Notes under the pieces: model-generated
Told to the model about the DNA's origin: nothing
What the model saw: only the letters and a program-made list of their open reading frames with translations
The model's database searches: none
NCBI RefSeq assembly: GCF_020216025.1
Contig: NZ_JAIWNC010000014.1
Coordinates: forward strand, 32,001 to 96,000
Source: Jidongwangia harbinensis
GTDB taxonomy: Bacteria; Actinomycetota; Actinomycetes; Mycobacteriales; Micromonosporaceae
Reading direction: 5' to 3'
Length of the DNA: 64,000 nt
In this document: in pieces, positions 34,103 through 41,253 of the stretch
Numbering within the stretch: the stretch's first letter is position 1
How the letters are laid out: each line of letters opens with the position of its first letter
Position numbers and translations under genes: made by a program

Positions 34103-36520
34103 ATGCTGTCCGGCATGCCGTTGCTGCTCGTCGTCCTGCTCGCGCTGCCCGGCCCGCCGGCCCTGCTCGCGCTGCCCGGCCCGCCGGCTCTGCCGCTCCG
34201 CTTCACCTGGCCGGTCGTGGAGGCCCGGGTCACCCGGCCGTTCGACCCACCGCCGCAACCGTGGCTGGCCGGTCACCGCGGCGTCGATCTCGCCGCCCGG
34301 CCGGGCGCGCGGGTGCGGTCCGCGGGCCCCGGCACGGTCGTCCACAGCGGCCTGGTGGCCGGCCGCGGCGTCGTCAGCGTCGCCCATGCGCACGGGCTGC
34401 GCACCACGTACGAGCCGGTCACGTCGACCGCCGCCACCGGCGAGCGGGTCGCGGCCGGCGATCCGCTCGGCCGCCTCGACGCGGGCCACCCCGGCTGCCC
34501 CGCCGCCGCCTGCCTGCACTGGGGCGCCCACCGCGACGGCGGGTATCTGGACCCGCTGGCGCTGCTCGGCCGAGGCCGGGTCCGGCTGCTAGCGGAGCCC
34601 CTGCAACAGCGGCGGGAGGCGTTCGGCGAGCCGTTCATACTCGTCCGGCCGGTTGTAGACCTGCCCGCTGAGCCGCAGCCAGCCGCGGCCGCCCCAGGCG
34701 TTGATCGCCGTCTCCACGGCCAGCTTGTCCGCGATGTGCTGGCGCAACGCCCGCGCCTCCGGGAACGTGGTGGCCACCCCGGCCGGCAGCGGCACGATCC
34801 GCATCGAGACCGCCGCCGCGCCCGGCTCCGGCAGGTCGGCCGGCGCGAGGCCGAGGGCCTCACCCACCACCCGCTGACCGTACGCCGCCAGCGCCGCGTT
34901 GTGCGCCCGCACCTCGTCCAACCCGAGCGTACGCAGCACGAACAGTCCGGCCGGCGCGGACAGCCACGAGGTGTAGTCCAACGTGCCCTGGAACTCCACC
35001 GACTGCGGAAAGCCGGAATCCTGCTCCCACGACACCACCAGCGGATCCATCCGGCGGGGCCAGCCCGGCGCCACCGACAGCAGCGCCGTCCCGCGCGGCG
35101 CGAACGCCCACTTGTGCAGGTTCCCCACCCAGAAGTCGGCCCCGATCGCGGCCACGTCCACCGGCAGCATCCCGGGCGCGTGCGCCGCGTCCACCAGCAC
35201 CGGGATGTCGTGTTCCCGGGCCGCGGCGACGATCCGGCCGACCGGCAGCGCGGTGGCCGTCGCGGACGTCAACTGGTCGACGATCAGCAGCTTGGTCCGA
35301 CCCGGCCGGAGCGCGCCCCGGATCCGCGACACGATCTCCGCCTCCGGGGCCCCGAGCGGCACCGCCACCGTCCGCGCGGTGGCACCCACCCGCCGGCACT
35401 GCCGCCGCACCGCGAGCGCCACCGCCCCGTACGCGTGGTCGGTCAGCAGGATCTCGTCACCGGACGCCGGCCGCACCGACTGCAGCACCAGCGACACGGC
35501 CGCCGTGGTGTTCGGCACCAGCGCGCTGCGTTCCGGGTCCGCACCGAGGAACGCGGCCAGGTGGCGGCGGGTGTGCGCGACCCGGTCGTGCAGCCCCTGG
35601 GCGAAGAACTTCAGCGGGTTCGCCTCGGTCTCGTCGCGCAGCCGCTGCTGGGTGCGTTGCACGCTGATCGGGACGGCGCCGTACGACCCGTGGTTGAGGT
35701 AGGACACCGCCGGGTCGAGCGAGAACAGGAGACGGGCTCCGGCGATCGGCGAGGGCGGGCTCACACCAGGATCGTACGGGTCCGGCGGCCCGCAGACCGG
35801 GGGATGCGTTTCCGTTATACGGCGCCCGGGGTCCGGGGTCTGGTTATGGTCAGGCCCGGGGGTGCGCCTGCCGGAACGCGGCGCGCAGCCGTTCCGTGGA
35901 GACGTGCGTGTAGATCTGGGTGCTGGCGAGCGAGGCGTGCCCCAGCAGGTCCTGCACCGCGCGCAGATCCGCGCCGCCGTCCAGCAGGTGGGTCGCGGCC
36001 GAGTGCCGCAGGTCGTGCGGGCTGGTGTGCGGCAGCCCTGCCGCCCGGGCCGCGGCCGCCACGATCCGGCGGACCACGGTCTGCTGCAGCCGCCCGCCCC
36101 GCGCGCCGACGAACAACGCCGTTCCGCTGTGCGCCCCGGCCAGCACCGGCCGACCGGCGCGCAGCCACTCGTCCAGCGCCCGCTGCGCCGGCACGCCGTA
36201 CGGGACCGCCCGCTCCTTGGCGCCCTTGCCGAGGACCCGGACCACCCGGCGGGCGTCGTCGACATCGGCGAGGTCGAGCCCGCACAGTTCGCTCACCCGT
36301 ACCCCGGTCGCGTACAACATCTCCAGCACGGCCCGGTCGCGGATCTCCGCGGCCGCGTGCGGCGGCGTCGCCGGTTCGCCGGTCCGCGGCGCGGTCGTCA
36401 CCAGGTCGGCGGCCTGATCCGCGCGCAGCACGCCGGGCAGATCCCGGTGCGCGCGCGGGCTGGCCAGCTGCGCGCCCGGGTCCGCCGGGCACAGTCCGGT
36501 CCGGTGCGCCCACGCGGTGA
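34103..36520 (+). CDS. M23 family peptidase domain; frame lacks a stop at the expected end
   Basis: Residues 1 to about 165 are a small exported M23 (LytM) protein: a long hydrophobic signal peptide, GHRGVDLAA with the His-Asp metal ligands near the start of the fold, and LHWGAH carrying the second His pair. Such proteins cut or bind peptidoglycan cross-links outside the cell. Conserved sequence ends around base 34590, but the frame then stays open to 36520, antisense to the aminotransferase and xerC genes; that Pro/Arg-rich extension looks like shadow coding. The normal stop may have been lost by a small frameshift, since TAG occurs at 34590 in the next frame. ATG at 34115 is an alternative start. 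The true product is probably about 170 aa. Confidence 0.5.
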   Translation: MLSGMPLLLVVLLALPGPPALLALPGPPALPLRFTWPVVEARVTRPFDPPPQPWLAGHRGVDLAARPGARVRSAGPGTVVHSGLVAGRGVVSVAHAHGLRTTYEPVTSTAATGERVAAGDPLGRLDAGHPGCPAAACLHWGAHRDGGYLDPLALLGRGRVRLLAEPLQQRREAFGEPFILVRPVVDLPAEPQPAAAAPGVDRRLHGQLVRDVLAQRPRLRERGGHPGRQRHDPHRDRRRARLRQVGRREAEGLTHHPLTVRRQRRVVRPHLVQPERTQHEQSGRRGQPRGVVQRALELHRLRKAGILLPRHHQRIHPAGPARRHRQQRRPARRERPLVQVPHPEVGPDRGHVHRQHPGRVRRVHQHRDVVFPGRGDDPADRQRGGRRGRQLVDDQQLGPTRPERAPDPRHDLRLRGPERHRHRPRGGTHPPALPPHRERHRPVRVVGQQDLVTGRRPHRLQHQRHGRRGVRHQRAAFRVRTEERGQVAAGVRDPVVQPLGEELQRVRLGLVAQPLLGALHADRDGAVRPVVEVGHRRVEREQETGSGDRRGRAHTRIVRVRRPADRGMRFRYTAPGVRGLVMVRPGGAPAGTRRAAVPWRRACRSGCWRARRAPAGPAPRADPRRRPAGGSRPSAAGRAGWCAAALPPGPRPPRSGGPRSAAAARPARRRTTPFRCAPRPAPADRRAATRPAPAAPARRTGPPAPWRPCRGPGPPGGRRRHRRGRARTVRSPVPRSRTTSPARPGRGSPRPRAAASPVRRSAARSSPGRRPDPRAARRADPGARAGWPAARPGPPGTVRSGAPTR
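34589..35764 (-). CDS. Class V aminotransferase, isopenicillin N epimerase-like
   Basis: 391 aa from GTG at 35764; the ribosome site is weak and the start tentative. Family features: LNHGSYGAVP near residue 22, PNTTAAVSLVLQSV, LLTDHAYGAV, VDAAHAPGM with the cofactor-binding Asp, and GNLHKWAFAPRGTA with the PLP-binding Lys. The fold is complete to the C-terminal small domain (LRLSGQVYNRPDEYERLA). Members act on amino groups or C-S bonds; the epimerase name is by similarity and says little about substrate. It ends tail to tail with the M23 domain and is followed upstream by xerC. Confidence 0.85.
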   Translation of the reverse strand: MSPPSPIAGARLLFSLDPAVSYLNHGSYGAVPISVQRTQQRLRDETEANPLKFFAQGLHDRVAHTRRHLAAFLGADPERSALVPNTTAAVSLVLQSVRPASGDEILLTDHAYGAVALAVRRQCRRVGATARTVAVPLGAPEAEIVSRIRGALRPGRTKLLIVDQLTSATATALPVGRIVAAAREHDIPVLVDAAHAPGMLPVDVAAIGADFWVGNLHKWAFAPRGTALLSVAPGWPRRMDPLVVSWEQDSGFPQSVEFQGTLDYTSWLSAPAGLFVLRTLGLDEVRAHNAALAAYGQRVVGEALGLAPADLPEPGAAAVSMRIVPLPAGVATTFPEARALRQHIADKLAVETAINAWGGRGWLRLSGQVYNRPDEYERLAERLPPLLQGLR

Positions 36521-36797
36521 AGGCCCGCGCCGCCGCCGCCCGCCGTGCCTGAGATGTCCGGGCCGCGCCGTCGCGCATGCGGCTCGCCAGCCACCCGCGC
36601 AGCACCGCGATGTCCAGATCGGCCGGCCCGGCACAACCGGCCCGCGCGGCGTGGTCCAGAAGCGAGACGACATCACCGAGGTACGCCCGCACGGTGTGCG
36701 CCGACCGGTTCTCCACCCGCGCCAGGTACAGGCCGAACTCGTCCACCGCCTCCCGCATGGCCGGTGGTAGAGCCTCGTGGATCTCCCGGGTGCCCAT
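35850..36797 (-). CDS. xerC: Tyrosine recombinase XerC
   Basis: 315 aa. The N-terminal SAM-like arm-binding domain (about 14-105) includes LARVENRSAHTVRAYLGDV. The catalytic domain has Arg in YATGVRVSELCGL, Lys in GKGAKERAVP, HDLRHSAATHLL (His-x-x-Arg), LGHASLASTQIYTHV (His and nucleophilic Tyr). It resolves chromosome dimers at dif with XerD. In related genomes it lies downstream of dprA; here a 4.4-kb accessory segment separates them. The first codons sit in an imperfect repeat that continues upstream, so start choice is uncertain. Confidence 0.93.
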   Translation of the reverse strand: MGTREIHEALPPAMREAVDEFGLYLARVENRSAHTVRAYLGDVVSLLDHAARAGCAGPADLDIAVLRGWLASRMRDGAARTSQARRAAAARAFTAWAHRTGLCPADPGAQLASPRAHRDLPGVLRADQAADLVTTAPRTGEPATPPHAAAEIRDRAVLEMLYATGVRVSELCGLDLADVDDARRVVRVLGKGAKERAVPYGVPAQRALDEWLRAGRPVLAGAHSGTALFVGARGGRLQQTVVRRIVAAAARAAGLPHTSPHDLRHSAATHLLDGGADLRAVQDLLGHASLASTQIYTHVSTERLRAAFRQAHPRA

Positions 36798-36930
36798 CGC
36801 GTCGGTCGTCCGCCTTCCGGGCGCCGCCGTGCGGTGGCGCCTCGTGGATGTCCGGGGCGCCTCCGCGTCGACCGTCCGCCTTGTCGATCTTCGAGGTGCC
36901 TGTTGCGTCCGACCGTCCGCCTTTCGGGCG
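36772..36930. repeat. Imperfect repeats spanning the xerC start
   Basis: The motif GCGTC-(G/C)-G-A/T-C-GTCCGCCTT occurs three times (36799-36816, 36865-36882, 36905-36923). GCCTCGTGGAT occurs at 36772 and 36839, and TTCGGGCGCCGCCGT-like sequence follows copies 1 and 3. They cover the first codons of xerC and its upstream region. Confidence 0.75.
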
Positions 36931-36987
36931 CCGCCGTCAAGCGTCCGCGCCTATGCTGCGGTGATCCGTCAAGCTGGGGAGGTGGCG

Positions 36988-37515
36988 ATGAGGACAGTGT
37001 GGCGGGCCCTCGGCCTGCTGACCGCGGCGCTGGTGCTGACGGCGTGCGACAACCCCGGCGACGACGCCGACCCGGGACCCACCGCGGGCGGTGCGGCTCA
37101 GCCGGCCGCGACCGTCGGACTGGGCGACCGCGGCTCGGGACCGTCGTCCGCCGGCACGACCACCCGGGAGATCACCGCGACGTTCCAGTTCACCACGCCG
37201 TCCAAGAACATCGGCTGTCTCGTGGCGGCGGACACCGCACGCTGCGACATCGTGCAGAAGGCCTGGAAGGCGCCGCCGAAGCCGGCGGACTGCACGCTCG
37301 ACTACGGCAAGGGACTGTCCGTCGGCCCCGACCAGAAGGCGGCCGAGGTCTGCGCCGGCGACACGGTGCTCGGCAGCAAGGAGATCCTGCCGTACGGCCA
37401 GGCGGTCCGGGTGGGCGAATTCGTGTGCGAGAGCGAGAGTTCCGGGGTCAGGTGCCGGAACCTGAAAAGCGAGCACGGCTTCACCATTTCCCGGGATGCG
37501 TACACGGTCTTCTGA
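36988..37515 (+). CDS. Lipoprotein, DUF6636-like
   Basis: 175 aa from the ATG at 36988 with GGGGAGG five bases upstream. A lipoprotein signal (MRTVWRALGLLTAALVLTAC) ends in the lipobox LTAC, so Cys20 should be lipidated and the protein anchored outside the membrane. A Gly/Ala/Pro linker leads to a domain with six Cys residues: FTTPSKNIGCLV, TARCDI, DCTLDYG, EVCAGDTVLG, FVCESE and VRCRNL, plus a terminal HGFTISRDAYTVF. This pattern matches DUF6636. The function is unknown; disulphides probably stabilise the exported fold. It is divergent from xerC. Confidence 0.85.
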   Translation: MRTVWRALGLLTAALVLTACDNPGDDADPGPTAGGAAQPAATVGLGDRGSGPSSAGTTTREITATFQFTTPSKNIGCLVAADTARCDIVQKAWKAPPKPADCTLDYGKGLSVGPDQKAAEVCAGDTVLGSKEILPYGQAVRVGEFVCESESSGVRCRNLKSEHGFTISRDAYTVF

Positions 37516-37695
37516 GGGTGGTCTTGGTCCCTCTGGGCCGAGATCGCGTCTTTTGTCGGTCATCCGGCCACCGGTGCGGCGTCGCAACAGTCGGGCAGTC
37601 GGCATACCAAGCCGCTAGGCCATCGAGTTCTGCGCTGAGTTCTTCCGGCCTACCGCGGGCGATTCCACACGGACGGAAGTGTCATACCTGGGTTC

Positions 37696-37701
37696 TAGGG
37701 T
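37696..37701 (+). promoter_or_regulatory. -10 box for leaderless PPOX-like gene
   Basis: TAGGGT fits TANNNT and ends seven bases before the ATG at 37709, suggesting that transcription starts at the start codon. Confidence 0.5.
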
Positions 37702-37708
37702 CGGGGTC

Positions 37709-38170
37709 ATGGCGAGTTGGCAGGAGATCGAGAAGGACGCCGCCGAGTTCGCGGCGAAGGTCAAGGCCCGCTTCGACTCGGGCACCAACAAGACGATCGC
37801 GACTCTGCGCCGCGACGGCTCCCCCCGGATCAGTGGGAGCGAGGCGGCGTTCGTCGACGCCGAGCTGACGTTCGGCATGATGCCCGGCTCGATGAAGCTG
37901 CACGATGTCCGCCGTGATCCACGGATCGCGATGCACAGCCCGACGATCGAGCCACCGGCCGGCGGTCCCCAGGAGTGGCCGGGCGATGCCAAGGTGGCCG
38001 GCACCGCGGTGGAGGTGCCTCCGCCGGCCGACGGCCCGCACCCGGAGGCCGGTCACTTCCGGCTCGACATCACCGAGGTGGTGCTGACCTACGTCGGGGA
38101 CCCGGCCGATCATCTGGTGATCGAGTCCTGGCACGCGGGTCGTGGCTACCGCCGACGAACCCGGGCTTGA
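37709..38170 (+). CDS. Pyridoxamine 5'-phosphate oxidase-like (split-barrel flavin) protein
   Basis: 153 aa. Split-barrel features: TNKTIATLRRDGSPRISGSE, LTFGMMPGSMKLHDVRRDPR, then IAMHSP and KVAGTAVEV, HFRLDITEVVLTYVGDP. These proteins bind FMN, F420 or haem. The actinobacterial forms often reduce F420-linked substrates or act in stress protection, but the cofactor cannot be told from the sequence. Likely leaderless (box at 37696). It is a single gene followed by a repeat-rich gap. Confidence 0.85.
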   Translation: MASWQEIEKDAAEFAAKVKARFDSGTNKTIATLRRDGSPRISGSEAAFVDAELTFGMMPGSMKLHDVRRDPRIAMHSPTIEPPAGGPQEWPGDAKVAGTAVEVPPPADGPHPEAGHFRLDITEVVLTYVGDPADHLVIESWHAGRGYRRRTRA

Positions 38171-38332
38171 GTTGAGCGGGATGCGGCTTGGGGGACCTGT
38201 GGTGCGGTCGCCCTGGGGCAGAGGCGGGCGCACGCACCACAGGCGTGTTCGGATCATCCTTAGTGGACAGTGATCCGCTACGCCGACCGTAGATCCAGGA
38301 GTCAAGACAGGCAAGGGTGTTTGCCGTGATTG

Positions 38333-38497
38333 CCTGGCGTGGCGTGGCGCGGCGTGGCCGGGCCTAGCGTTGCGTGGCTGGGCTGGCGTGGCGTGGCCGG
38401 CCCTAGCGTGGCTGGGCTGGCGTGGCGTGGCCGGGCCTAGCGTTGCGTGGCTGGGCTGGCGTGGTCTGGCGTGGTCTGGCGTGGCGTTGCGTGGCAG
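38333..38497 (+). repeat. GT-rich degenerate tandem repeats
   Basis: Repeated GTGGC, CTGGGCTGGC and GGCCTAGCGTTGC words; GTGGCCGGGCCTAGCG-like units start at 38354, 38393 and 38427. The interval 38171-38539 holds no gene; these repeats fill most of its second half. They are strongly purine/pyrimidine skewed. Confidence 0.8.
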
Positions 38498-38539
38498 GGG
38501 TGCCGGTGCGGCCGGCGTTCGCCGGTGGGGGGATTGCCG

Positions 38540-38944
38540 TTATGGCCGGGTGAGTTGGACGCGATCGGCGGGATGCACCGTCGTGCTGCCGTCCGGGGCC
38601 GTGACGACCAGAACCGGCACGCCCTCGCCAAGGCGGTGTGCACGGCGCTCGGCGTCGGTGGGCATGCGGGCACCGGCACGCTCGCCGCGAGCCAGGGTGA
38701 TGAGCTTGACCTCTTCGGGGATGCGCACGAAGGTGCCGCGCGGCCGCTCCACGGTGACCAGGCCCTCGGTGCGGAGCTGAGCGATGGCCTGACGGACGGT
38801 GGTGCGGCTGATCCCGTACTCCTGAGCCAGGCGCAGCTCGCTCGGCAGCGGCTCGCCCGGCCCGAGCTCACCCGACATGATCTGATCGCGCAGCAGATCA
38901 GCAAGCTGACGGAAAACCGCGCGGTCGGCCGAGGGATCGATCAT
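38540..38944 (-). CDS. GntR family transcriptional regulator (DNA-binding domain plus short tail)
   Basis: 134 aa from ATG at 38944 (MIDPSADRAVFRQLADLLRD), the usual beginning of this subfamily. ATG at 38998 would add 18 residues and has a TATCCT box six bases upstream, so it is a serious alternative. The winged helix is complete: PGEPLPSELRLAQEYGISRT, TVRQAIAQLRTEGLVTVERP, RGTFVRIP. The C-terminal part is only about 55 residues (ARMPTDAERRAHRLGEGVPV), too short for a full UTRA or FadR effector domain. It probably represses its own promoter through the palindrome at 38982. Confidence 0.88.
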   Translation of the reverse strand: MIDPSADRAVFRQLADLLRDQIMSGELGPGEPLPSELRLAQEYGISRTTVRQAIAQLRTEGLVTVERPRGTFVRIPEEVKLITLARGERAGARMPTDAERRAHRLGEGVPVLVVTAPDGSTTVHPADRVQLTRP

Positions 38945-38981
38945 GCCAGCCACCGTACGTGGCCACGATGCTCCATCACGT

Positions 38982-38991
38982 TGTACGTACA
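38982..38991. promoter_or_regulatory. Palindromic candidate GntR operator
   Basis: TGTACGTACA is a perfect 10-bp palindrome 38 bases before the GntR ATG at 38944. GTAC-centred palindromes are common GntR operators; autoregulation is inferred. Confidence 0.5.
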
Positions 38992-39229
38992 GATCCATGT
39001 TGGTAGGATAGCACCGCCGCACTGAGAAGGCCGAGCTTGATTGGGCGGCAGGGCGACGGCGGTCGGTCACACTCCACGCCTGGCGGTGAAGCATGCCGCT
39101 GGGCGGTGATCGGCCGTCGTTTGCTCTCGAGCGTCGGCTGGGCTGGCTCCCGGACCGTTCGGCAAGGGCTGGCCTGGGCTTCCGGGACGTCGGGGCGGGT
39201 GCGCCGGGCCGGTCCTCGGGCCGTTCGAC

Positions 39230-39400
39230 TGGGCTGTTTCGACTGGACCGCTTGGCTGGGTCGTTCTTGCGGGGCCGTTTCGGCTGGGTGGTTCTGGCGG
39301 GGCTGTTCTGGCTGGGCGTGGTCTGGCTGGGCGTGGTCTGGCTGGGCCGGTCTGGCGGGACCGGTTTGGCTAGGCGGTTCTGCGGTGGCGGCCGCAGGCG
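39230..39400 (+). repeat. GGCTGGG/GGTCTGG low-complexity repeats upstream of GntR
   Basis: Two perfect 15-base copies of GCTGGGCGTGGTCTG (39311-39325, 39326-39340) lie in a field of related words. The whole 38999-39460 gap holds the GntR promoter at its left end and otherwise only this skewed repeat; no gene is credible. It resembles the repeat on the other side of GntR. Confidence 0.75.
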
Positions 39401-39460
39401 TTGATTGTCCACTGTGACTGACGGGGGGAGGTCCACTTGCGACGAGACGATGCCGGCGGG

Positions 39461-39703
39461 CTAGGCCGAGTCGCTGAACGGTGGGCGCGCCCAGGACAGG
39501 AACCGGTCGTGCAGGCAGTCCTGCGCCACGTCGTCCTCGGCCGCCTCCGCCATCCGTCCCGACAGGTGGATGATCAGACTGGAGGGGAGATCGAGAAACT
39601 CGGCCAACAGGTCCCGCCGGGCGTCGGCGCACGGCCACGGCATCCGGCAGACGCGGCAGTCCCAGGCCGGCCGGTCGGGGAGGTGCTCCACGCCCGGGGT
39701 CAC
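39461..39703 (-). CDS. Small Cys-motif protein (actinobacterial conserved hypothetical)
   Basis: 80 aa, GTG start overlapping the stop of the Pro-rich protein gene by four bases (GTGA). The core WDCRVCRMPWPCADARRDLL gives a C-x2-C-x5-C cluster followed by an acidic helix. I recall similar short proteins as frequent in Micromonosporaceae and Streptomyces, sometimes mislabelled flavin reductase; they have no known activity. The Cys cluster could bind zinc. Coupled translation with the Pro-rich protein implies a joint function. Confidence 0.7.
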   Translation of the reverse strand: MTPGVEHLPDRPAWDCRVCRMPWPCADARRDLLAEFLDLPSSLIIHLSGRMAEAAEDDVAQDCLHDRFLSWARPPFSDSA

Positions 39704-40959
39704 GGGATGGTGCCGTTCGCGCGATGGGCCTGGGCGGGAGTGAGTCTGCCGGCCCTCCCGGTATCGGCGCCGAAGGTGCGACCCGACAGGCGCAGCTCGG
39801 TGAACGTGCGCCCGGCAGCCGACATGCGGAGCGGAATTCCATCCGACGATGGGGCGTCGGGACGCCACTCGGTGATGTCGGTCAGCAGGAACTGGACCGG
39901 CCAGCGGTGTCTCGTGTGCTCAACGGCGGCCCGCAGTGCGTCGTTGAGCCAGGCGTCCCGTGGCCATCTGCTCGGCGGTGGCCGGAGGCGATCCTCTGCG
40001 GCCTGTGGTGATGAGGCCGGTGGTCGCGCGATGCGGGTGGCAGGGACGGCGCGCGGTACGCGAGCGCCGGTGCGGAAGGCGCCGTCCAGCGGGCCGGAGC
40101 GAGGGGTGGGAGGTCCGGGCCGTCGGCGAGGCGAGGTGGTGGGTGGTTTGGCCGATCGGAAAGGCGGAGCGGTGGGTGGTTTGGCCGATCGGAAAGGCGG
40201 AGCGGTGGGTGGTTCGGCTGACGTGGAAGGCCGGACGGCGGGTGGCTCGATCGGGGGCGCTGGTGGAGTTGCTGGTGGTTCGGTTGCTAGGAGAGCTGGG
40301 GCGGCGGGTGGTGGTGCGGGTGGCAGGCGAGGCGAGGCCGCGTGTGGTGCCCGAGGCGTGAGGACCGGTGGGGCAGGGAGTCGGGCGGGCGGGGGTGCGG
40401 GCGGGTGCGGCACCGGTGGCATGCGTGGGGAGGCGCTGCGCGGGGCGGTGGGTGGCGGCGGCGCGGCGGCGGGCGGTGTCGGTAGTGGGTGCGGCGTCAT
40501 GCCGAGGGTCTTCCGGTCGGAGAGCTCTCCTTGGGGATACGGCGTGCGGATGAACGGCGCGGAGGCGGGCGGCGTCCGTGCGTCGAATGCCGGGCCGAGG
40601 TCCGTCAACGTGGCGGCGGGGTCGGGGCTTGTCTGCGTGGTGGCAGGGCGAGGGCTCATCTGCGTGGCGGCAGGGTGGGGACTCGTTCGCCTGGTGGCGG
40701 GGTCGGGGTGCGTCCGTGCGTGGGCCGGAGCGGGTGAGCGGTTGGCTGGTCGTGGCGGTGCCGCCGGGTCTCGGCGCGGGGTGGCCGGCTTGTCTGCGCG
40801 GTGGCTGCGAGGTGGGAACGGGGGCGGCGCGGCGGGGAGTCGGCGGTCCGGGCACGGGGTGCGCAAGCCGCATGAACAGCGGCGCCACAGGCTTTGCCAC
40901 GTGCGGCGATGGGTTGGGGCTACCGGGACTGGAGGAACAGACTGACGGCGTCTAGTCAT
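39700..40959 (-). CDS. Proline-rich protein with conserved N-terminal Cys motif
   Basis: 419 aa from ATG at 40959; TACCGT lies six bases upstream, suggesting a leaderless start. The first about 45 residues (MTRRRQSVPPVPVAPT, WQSLWRRCSCGL, PCPDR) look conserved and carry a Cys cluster. About 250 Pro/Ala/Thr-rich residues follow, including an exactly duplicated 11-residue unit (PPFRSAKPPTA). The last about 100 residues (AWLNDALRAAVEHTRHRWPV onward) form a small folded domain. No signal peptide is seen. A flexible linker joining two small domains is the visible design. It is divergent from the small HTH gene and operonic with the Cys-motif protein. Confidence 0.6.
   Translation of the reverse strand: MTRRRQSVPPVPVAPTHRRTWQSLWRRCSCGLRTPCPDRRLPAAPPPFPPRSHRADKPATPRRDPAAPPRPANRSPAPAHARTHPDPATRRTSPHPAATQMSPRPATTQTSPDPAATLTDLGPAFDARTPPASAPFIRTPYPQGELSDRKTLGMTPHPLPTPPAAAPPPPTAPRSASPRMPPVPHPPAPPPARLPAPPVLTPRAPHAASPRLPPAPPPAAPALLATEPPATPPAPPIEPPAVRPSTSAEPPTAPPFRSAKPPTAPPFRSAKPPTTSPRRRPGPPTPRSGPLDGAFRTGARVPRAVPATRIARPPASSPQAAEDRLRPPPSRWPRDAWLNDALRAAVEHTRHRWPVQFLLTDITEWRPDAPSSDGIPLRMSAAGRTFTELRLSGRTFGADTGRAGRLTPAQAHRANGTIP
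40141..40206 (-). repeat. Perfect 33-nt direct repeat in the Pro-rich gene
   Basis: Two exact 33-base copies (40141-40173, 40174-40206) plus a diverged third beginning at 40207. The unit keeps the reading frame (11 codons). Confidence 0.9.
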
Positions 40960-41021
40960 GCGACCACGGTATAGGCATGCGACTAGATGTCGCGTATCAA
41001 GTTGATAACAGACTAATAGTC
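40952..41021. promoter_or_regulatory. Array of GACTA/TAGTC sites in the divergent promoter
   Basis: CTAGTC at 40952, GACTAG at 40981 and the perfect palindrome GACTAATAGTC at 41011-41021 are spaced 29-30 bases. The first two are arms of an imperfect inverted repeat containing ATGC. They lie between the Pro-rich gene and the HTH gene and make a plausible operator for the HTH protein. Confidence 0.5.
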
Positions 41022-41028
41022 CCGCGCC

Positions 41029-41034
41029 TACGGT
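41029..41034 (+). promoter_or_regulatory. -10 box for leaderless HTH gene
   Basis: TACGGT fits TANNNT and ends seven bases before the GTG at 41042. TTGATA at 41002 is -35-like but is 21 bases away, longer than ideal. Confidence 0.45.
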
Positions 41035-41041
41035 CGATCGT

Positions 41042-41245
41042 GTGGGAGTGAAGCCGATCCGACTCATGGGCGCACATGAGATCCGCGTCCGCCTGGGCGG
41101 CGTGAGCCGGCAGCGTGCGTACCAGATCAGCAGCCGCGCCGACTTCCCGAAGCCGGTCGCGGACCTGGCACAGGGCAAGGTGTGGCTGGCCGAGGACGTC
41201 GAGGCGTGGATGAAGGTCCATCGACGCGACCTCGACGAGGACTGA
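41042..41245 (+). CDS. Small helix-turn-helix DNA-binding protein (AlpA/excisionase-like)
   Basis: 67 aa, GTG start, probably leaderless. The pattern LMGAHEIRVRLGGVSRQRAY then FPKPVADLAQGKVWLAEDVE, AWMKVHRR is that of the MerR/AlpA-type winged helix used by excisionases and small regulators: a recognition helix after GVSRQRAYQI and a wing before the W-x-x-EDV-x-AW helix. With no integrase of a mobile element nearby, it is more likely a local regulator of the divergent Pro-rich/Cys-motif pair. Its promoter has repeated GACTA sites. Confidence 0.75.
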   Translation: MGVKPIRLMGAHEIRVRLGGVSRQRAYQISSRADFPKPVADLAQGKVWLAEDVEAWMKVHRRDLDED

Positions 41246-41253
41246 CGACCGGC

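Noticed and set aside
38333..38497. Repeat field considered as a CRISPR array
   Set aside because: Units are degenerate and contiguous, without unique spacers of constant length, and no cas genes are nearby.
39037..39417. Plus-strand frame across the repeat upstream of GntR
   Set aside because: Trp/Gly-rich translation arises directly from the low-complexity repeat.
41042..41245. HTH gene considered as an excisionase of an integrated element
   Set aside because: No element integrase, tRNA attachment site or direct-repeat ends were found; XerC nearby is the chromosomal housekeeping enzyme.
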